Shown piece by piece: positions 58,271 to 64,000 of a stretch of DNA of 64,000 nt; the stretch's first letter is position 1, and each line of letters starts with the position of its first letter. A model generated the notes under the pieces. It saw nothing but the letters and a program-made list of their open reading frames with translations, was not told where the DNA came from and ran no database searches. This stretch comes from Ulota crispa (taxonomy: Eukaryota > Streptophyta > Bryopsida > Orthotrichales > Orthotrichaceae). The translations under genes and the position numbers were made by a program. The DNA is taken from the NCBI GenBank assembly GCA_963920765.1, contig OY987247.1, positions 1,178,001-1,242,000 on the forward strand, given 5' to 3'.

Positions 58271-59394
58271 CTCCCTCTGTCCCACTATAAAGTTCCAAAT
58301 TAGGCATAGTTCTTGTCCCAAATCTTTCTTTTGCTAGTTTCAATTGCTAAGAAAATGTTTGTCATGTTCAATGATCTCATAGGGGCAAGGTTAAGCAATT
58401 AGAGAGCATTCCTCTCCTAACAAGCTTGGCGTTGCCCTTATGAGGTACCATTGTTGCTACTAGTATTTAAATCATCAATAATGAGGAGCTAGCAACATGT
58501 ACAAATATGGTATTTTTTGCATGGAATTTGGGTGTCCAAAGGGAAACATCAATGTTGAAGATTTTGCATACATTTGGTACATAGTATATTGATTCTAGAA
58601 CACATGTCATTAGTGCAAGGACTAAAATAATGAGGAGCTGGCAGCATTCACTACTATGTACAAATATGATATTTTTAGCATGGAATTTGGCTGCTCAACT
58701 AGCAGTTTTTACCCCTAAGCGCCCAATTGACCATTTTTTGGTCGCTGCCCATTTTTTTGGGGCTGCTTGAGATTTAAAAAAACTTTTCTCAATTTTGTTT
58801 TTTGTTTTTTTTTGTAATAGAAAATCAAGTCTACTTTCCAACTCAACTTGAATCATGTCAATCCAAGTTAAATTCCACCAAGGAGAATTTATCAAAAACA
58901 AACACTTCAATATTTGCTAGTGTTGTAAAATTTACTATCTGAGGCAACTAGTGATGTTCTCTCCTTTCAAGAGATTGCATTTTTGAAGTTTAGGATAGAA
59001 TGTCTATTTTTAACCAATCACGCAAAATATTGAAATCTTTGAGTAAAATTTGTAATTTTGGTGAATATTAAATGGTAAATGCTTCTAAATTCATTATATA
59101 AAAATCCAAAACTTTTTTTGAGTGTTTGGCCAAATGGATGATTACTAAAAATTTTTATTTTTATTTTTTCTTTTGAAGCAAACTTCATCAAAGTTACAAA
59201 AGTACCATTTTATAACACATCTATGTTTTGCCCTTACCCCCTTGGGCCTTTAGGGGTTAAAGATGGAGAATTTGCATACACCTAGGAGATGAGTTTCTTA
59301 TTTTGAATTGCATGTGTCACTAGAAAAAATATTGAATATACAGTTAATTCCTCTTGGAGAAGTTTTTTGGAGTTTTATAATGGGACAGAGGGAG
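58271..59394. mobile_element. Stowaway-type (Tc1/mariner) MITE, copy 2, carrying a nested insertion
   Basis: The left end CTCCCTCTGTCCCACTATAA and the right complement CTCCCTCTGTCCCATTATAA are nearly identical over 20 bp. The flank is TA on the left and TT on the right. It carries the TTAA element at 58708-59260; copy 1 at 6358-7190 is uninterrupted there. Confidence 0.82.
58708..59260. mobile_element. TTAA-type MITE nested in Stowaway copy 2
   Basis: The left end TTTACCCCTAAGCGCCCAAT (TTAA changed to TTTA) and the right complement TTAACCCCTAAAGGCCCAAG pair. Copy 1 of the host element has a single TTAA at the matching point (about 7052, in ACATTAAAATTGG). The interior matches the decayed element at 4984-5526. 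Confidence 0.8.
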
Positions 59395-59418
59395 TTCTTG
59401 TTCACAACTTCCACCACG

Positions 59419-59527
59419 CACTACAGGGAAACCATGGTTGAATTAACAAAAAAATCTGACCTAATCTACAGTTACTATAGATGAGGTCACATTTTTTTGT
59501 CAATTTGACCATGGTTTCCCCGTAGTG
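59419..59527. mobile_element. 109-bp CACTA-ended miniature element
   Basis: CACTACAGGGAAACCATGGT at the left is the complement of ACCATGGTTTCCCCGTAGTG at the right apart from one base. The 3-bp flanks are ACG and ATG, a near match to the 3-bp duplication of CACTA elements. It is too small for anything but the two ends. Confidence 0.65.
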
Positions 59528-59535
59528 ATGCAATA

Positions 59536-60263
59536 TTAACCCCTAAAGGACCAACTATCCCCTCGGGGGACAAATGGGATTTTGGGCATGTACTTATAGC
59601 TAAACTACTTTGTATGATTTTTTGAAATGTTTATGGAAGATGGAGAATTTAAAGATCTACCTAGGCATCTAATTTTTTCTTTATTTTGATTTATTGAAGA
59701 AGTTAAAAACAAATTTATGGAAAGAGGTTGAGACCGGGCAATCAAAAAAAAAATCTTTAAAAATTGTATTTAAAAAAATGAAAATATGAAATAGGTTCTT
59801 TGGACTTATATATATGTCGGGAGCTTTTAGTCATTCAATTTTCATTGATGAGATGAAAGCCATGAGAAGTTTTTGTTTGTGGGTAGATATTGTTTCTCTC
59901 AAAATCACACCTACCCGCAAACAAAAACTTCTCATAACTTTCATCTCATCAATGAAAATTGAATGACTAAAAGCTCCCCACGTATATATAAGTCCAAAGA
60001 ACCTATTTCATATTCTTATTTTTTATAAACTCAATTTTTAAAGATTTTTTTTGGATAGCCCAATCTCAACATTTTTCCATAAATTTATTTTTAACTTCTT
60101 CAATAAATGTCAAAATGAATAATAAATAAGATGCCCAGGTAGATCTTTGAATTCTCCATCTCCTATAAAAATTTCAAAATATCATACAAAGTAGTTTAGT
60201 TGTAAGTACATGCCCAAAATCCCATTTGTCCCCCGAGGGGACAGTTGGTCCTTTAGGGGTTAA
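59536..60263. mobile_element. TTAA-flanked foldback MITE, 728 bp
   Basis: TTAACCCCTAAAGGACCAAC and the right complement are identical at the ends (TTAACCCCTAAAGGACCAAC). The arms remain complementary almost to the axis near 59905 (AAACAAAAACTTCTCATAAC on the right arm). The whole element is therefore one inverted repeat with about 350-bp arms. This is the best template for the family ends. Confidence 0.88.
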
Positions 60264-61558
60264 TATTACTTGGCTATACATTACTATTAGAACATTCAAA
60301 AATAGCAATTCCAAATTCTCCATCTTAATGAAAAAAAGGCTTTTTATTTGTACTGCATCTTTTTGACTATCTTACCACACCTACTACATAGGGCCAATAT
60401 TTGTGATATTATAGTAGTGTGAACCATGGGCAAAACATCACTAATTTGAAGATAGAGCTTGACATAGAGGCTGCAACTTTAACTTTGTTTTTCAAATCCA
60501 TATCACACTCACTAAATCAATTAAAATATCTAAATTAAGCTTAGCATAATTTAGGTCTTTTAATCAATACTATGAGTGGGATTTAAAGTTGAAAATCTAA
60601 ACTAAAGTTGCAATTTCTTTGTGAAGTATTTTCAAATTAGTGATGTTTTTTTCATGGTCCACATCTATTGTAGTATCATAAAATATTGACCATATTAGGT
60701 GTGGTAAAATAGTCAAAAGGATGTGGTACAAGTATCAACTACCATGTAAAAAATAGTATTGTAGGTAAAAAAGGTCATTAATTAGTAGTCTTAAATTACA
60801 CAGTCAAGACTTTTTTGTTGTTTACTATGAATGCATGGACATGAAGAATCCTCTTGACTTCTCCCATGCAGTCCAAAGCCAAAAATTTCCTTTTGTGAGA
60901 AACAATTGAGTTAACTTTACTACCACTTCATTGAACTTAAAAGCTCATTAAATTTACTCCACGGGTTACCATTTGTTTGGCAGGAAATGCACCTCGTCAA
61001 CGATAGATGGTCTGATGCACCATGTGGCGGCACGGCAGTGGTTCGTTAGTTTCCAACCAATGAGGAAACAATGTAGTTGAGTGGCTTTATGGTACCGAAA
61101 GGCAATACTTTCCACAACCTTTTCTGTATCATATATTATTTTGTGTTCTTCCCTTTTGAAAATAGCTCTTAGTTTTCGGCTTCTCCAGTTCTCCTCCTCC
61201 CATTTTTCATGTGCTTTACCACGAGGAAACACGAGGAAACGTTTAGGAAAGTGCTGTCGCACACAAAACTCCGACTCTCCAAGTCTGCAAAATAAGGGGT
61301 CTCAGAGCAGTGTGCAGGAAGATTTTGAGCTTCTACGGATAAAAAGCCTACATTTCTCATATTCATCCGGTTTTTTCAAAGGATGCATCGGCTATTTCCT
61401 ATACACTTATACTATAATTAGATTTTTTTTCAAAAATCTACTCAGTTTTTAGCCGGTTGATTTAGATTCCAATCGATTTTTTGCACATTTCATTTGGCTG
61501 ACTTTCTATTGTTTTTTGGTTTTTCTCATACATTGTTTCAAAGCATCTCTAGCCTTTA
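60264..61558. other. Intergenic DNA with a GC-richer island
   Basis: About 60955-61370 is less AT-rich than the surroundings and has overlapping frames of 98 (minus, 60966-61262) and 123 codons (plus, 61081-61452). Neither translation resembles a family I know, and the two overlap, so at most one could be real. The sequence at 60350-60740 has inverted blocks (GTGATATTATAGTAGTGTGA-like against GTAGTATCATAAAATATTGA) that hint at another diverged MITE. Confidence 0.4.
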
Positions 61559-61909
61559 GGGGTGGTTCACACTATGTCCAACGTCCCAAGTCTCACTGAT
61601 ATTTTGATTGGTGATAAAGTCCAAAATTGAGACTTGACGCTTCACATTACATTCCAAGTTCCACGTCTTGGTTGCTTACATGGCAACACTTCAAGTTTTG
61701 GCGCCAAAGAAAGTGGAATTTCACTCAAGGTTATGGTTGACCATTTTTCTAAACCCAACTTTCAGCCAAAGTCCCACCAATATTTTTGAGCAAAATATTC
61801 ATGGTTTTTTTAGTACTCCTTTTTGCTTTTGATAACACAACTAAGTTGGGATCTGGCGTTGTAGTGAAACTTACAAAGATGGGACGTGGGATATAGTGTG
61901 AACTGCTGC
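61559..61909. mobile_element. Harbinger/Tourist-like MITE, copy 2
   Basis: Left GGGGTGGTTCACACTATGTC and right complement GCAGCAGTTCACACTATATC, flanked on both sides by TTA. It is the inverted relative of copy 1 at 3140-3507; shared stretches include CCCATCTTTGTAAGT and GCTTACATGGCA-like sequence. Confidence 0.7.
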
Positions 61910-63716
61910 TTACTCACCAATTTGATGCCACAAGAGACTACAACTATTTGTATAAAGCCCTTAGAATTCTTGTTCCCTGCCCGTTAAATCATACTCCAAT
62001 GTGGGGTAGGGTGGAAAAACTCTGATTTTTCACCCTAGCAAATATATGTAATAGTTTAGATATTTACCATCCAATGATGAATTTGGAAATTTTGAATTCA
62101 CATTTGGATTTGAAAACCCTGCTTTAGTCTACAATTACGGATGGTGATACAACTAAACAACACCAAAAGAGGACGTAAATTATTACTTTTGTCCTTCTTT
62201 GCAACAAGAGCTGAAGTTTTTCCACCTTGGCCCCACATAGAGGTATGTGCAATAAACCATATCCTCAAAAGGTGCCCCATATATAATCATTAAACCAGTT
62301 ACTAGGAATATAGGATAAAGTTCACTAAACTCAAAATGAATAATGTTTTGAATGACCATTGTCAGGCACGCTAAAATGGAGTGCCATGAGAGGATTTCAA
62401 AAGGCTTGAAGCACTTATCATCCAATTCTAGCAAGTGTCATACCTTGGGAGGCCATTAATGAAGATGCCCTTAAGGGTTGCACTTCAAACATGCCATATA
62501 AAGAGTCATTTGAACATTCACCAAAGAGAACAAAGGATAAATCTCACTAAATTTATGATGAATTAGTGTTTTGAAGAGCCGTTGCTTCACAAGCTAAGGT
62601 TGAGTGCATGAGAGATTGAAGGACCCAAAACATTTATCAACCATGCTTGAAGTGTGTCAGACCTTAGGAGGACAACAATGAAGATGCTCTAAGAAACAAA
62701 TTTGGTGTAATTTGTCACAAGTTACACCAAGTGTGAGTCTTAAGGCTTGATGATTTTTGTAAACCATATTTCTACTAGTGAGAAGTGAGACAAAAATGCC
62801 ATGTAATAAATTCCAATATTTATAGGAAGTGAAATCTCCATATTTTTTTCCAAAACAACAAGAAGTTCTTTTGCCTAATTCTAGTTTTGATATTGGGATT
62901 AGGTTACCTAGATGAATGGATAATAATGTTTAGAAAATCATGTGAAGAGGAACTTTGGTATCCTACTTGATTGCCGCACGAGCATCTTGGCTAGACCTAA
63001 AAACAAATAAAATTTGGAAAAATGATACTTTTTTTTCAAAAGTAATGTGCGAAATAGGTTTTTCCGTGGAGCAAGTTGGAACCCATCTCGAGGCAGATAA
63101 AGATCGACGAAGCCTGTCTCGAGGCTAATGAAGATTGACGGGAACCATTTCCTACCTGCATTGGATGCCTTCCTGACTCTCGGGGATCCCGGTTGGATGG
63201 GATAAATCAAAAACCTCATCCTCGAGTCCCAAATCCCACGTCCCAAATCCCATGTCCCAATGTCAAGTCCCAAGATATGGAACTTGAGGGGTGCCCATTA
63301 TGCCGGGTCCCAAGTTTTGCTTAGGGCATCCGCAATCCTGCCATGACCTAAAGTATCTTGCATGTTGTGAGGCAATGTCTAACTATGGGTAGTTAGAGGG
63401 TAGGGGCACTCTTTAGTTTGCCAGCCCCCAAAGCAGACAAGCTTTTGACACTCAGTAAACACATCCATTTATTTTTTTATGCATTTTTTAGTGGAATCTC
63501 ATTGTACGAGGTACTTTATGTGAGGAGGATCATGTTAAAACACCAGAAACTGGCTTCATGATCAGAGAATCACACACTTTGAAGTGTTATTCATGAATCT
63601 CCTAAGTGTGCTAAAATCCAGGGGCATGCCTCTTATGTGGGGAGGCTTGCAAAATGCGGTTGCAAGAAACGGTTGCATTGGAGCCCAAGTTTTCACAAAG
63701 CCCGATTTAACACTCT
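61910..63716. other. Intergenic DNA with a one-armed MITE remnant
   Basis: Sequence at about 62075-62200 resembles one arm of the GTGCACA family (TTTGAATTCACATTTGGATT, CTAAACAACACCAAAAGAGG) without its partner. Around 63060-63260 a GC-richer patch carries a short direct repeat (TCTCGAGGCAGATAAAGATC / TCTCGAGGCTAATGAAGATT) and repeated CCCAAATCCCA motifs. No gene recognised. Confidence 0.45.
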
Positions 63717-64000
63717 TTAACCCCTAACTGTCCAAGAGGACGAAAATTGTCCTTTCAATGCTGAAAACACACCTTGAGGGTGGAAAAAGATTTTTTTTTC
63801 AATTTTTTTTCAATTTTTTTTTCTTGAAAGTGGTTAGAGAGATGTGCCACATCATTAAATGCCAAAAATAGCTGCTTTCAATGCCTCCATACTTTTTTAA
63901 ACACCAATTTGTGAAGAGATGTACAAGGTCCATACTGCCCTTTTTGTGAGGGCAAGATACACTATTGACTTTTCCTTCTTTTGAGGAGAATATTATCTCT
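63717..64000. mobile_element. TTAA-type MITE, cut by the window end
   Basis: It starts TTAACCCCTAACTGTCCAAG and runs in the opposite orientation to the closely similar copy at 43806-44184 (shared GATGTGCCACATCATTAAAT-like and TGCCCTTTTTGTGAGGGCAA-like stretches). The other end lies beyond base 64000. Confidence 0.75.

Noticed and set aside
60966..61452. Opposing 98- and 123-codon frames in a GC-richer island
   Set aside because: No recognisable domain, mutual overlap, and no supporting splice sites; left as an unexplained island rather than a gene.

Overview
This window is plant nuclear DNA: very AT-rich, with spliced genes carrying GT-AG introns and no prokaryotic gene packing. The plastid-type triosephosphate isomerase exon, the plant-type Fpg/MutM glycosylase (no zinc finger, long basic tail) and the HOP2 meiotic gene point to a streptophyte, most likely a land plant. 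I cannot fix the species; the low GC and dense small DNA transposons would suit a non-seed plant, but that is only a guess.

Genes occupy about 3.9-15 kb and 27-31 kb. On the minus strand lie a single triosephosphate isomerase exon (3935-4196), four phase-consistent exons of a gene I do not recognise (7470-9426), and a complete ten-exon FPG base-excision-repair glycosylase (9999-13922, 482 aa) with six AT-hooks in its tail. On the plus strand is a complete six-exon HOP2 homologue (27238-30773, 224 aa), whose first coding exon is present in three tandem copies, all with intact splice donors. FPG and HOP2 both act on DNA, but nothing suggests joint regulation.

Most of the rest is a mosaic of short non-autonomous DNA transposons (MITEs), recognised by paired inverted ends, repeated copies inside the window, and target-site duplications. 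The dominant family (about 16 members, 96 bp to about 0.9 kb, one doubtful 3 kb) has ends close to TTAACCCCTAAAGGACC and lies between TTAA tetranucleotides, as piggyBac-type elements do. Two copies of a Stowaway-like element (6358-7190 and 58271-59394) each carry a TTAA element that the other lacks, which gives two filled/empty site pairs. Other families: Tc1-like foldback elements of about 0.9 kb with TACAGT-like ends (a chain at 19.2-21.7 kb, and 41.5 and 56.1 kb); a TA-flanked AGGTAGG family (4 copies); a TACACTA/GCATTTAGG family (4 copies); hAT-like elements with 8-bp target duplications; a TTA-flanked Harbinger-like pair; two CACTA-ended miniature elements; and a GGGGGTTTCA pair. No reading frame looks like a transposase, so all of these would depend on enzymes encoded elsewhere.

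The gene-poor stretches 1-2.2, 17-19.2, 22.4-26.6, 30.8-32.6, 36.6-38.8, 44.2-46.7, 50.9-55.8 and 60.3-63.7 kb are AT-rich and show simple repeats, minisatellites and repeat remnants, with no gene I can support.
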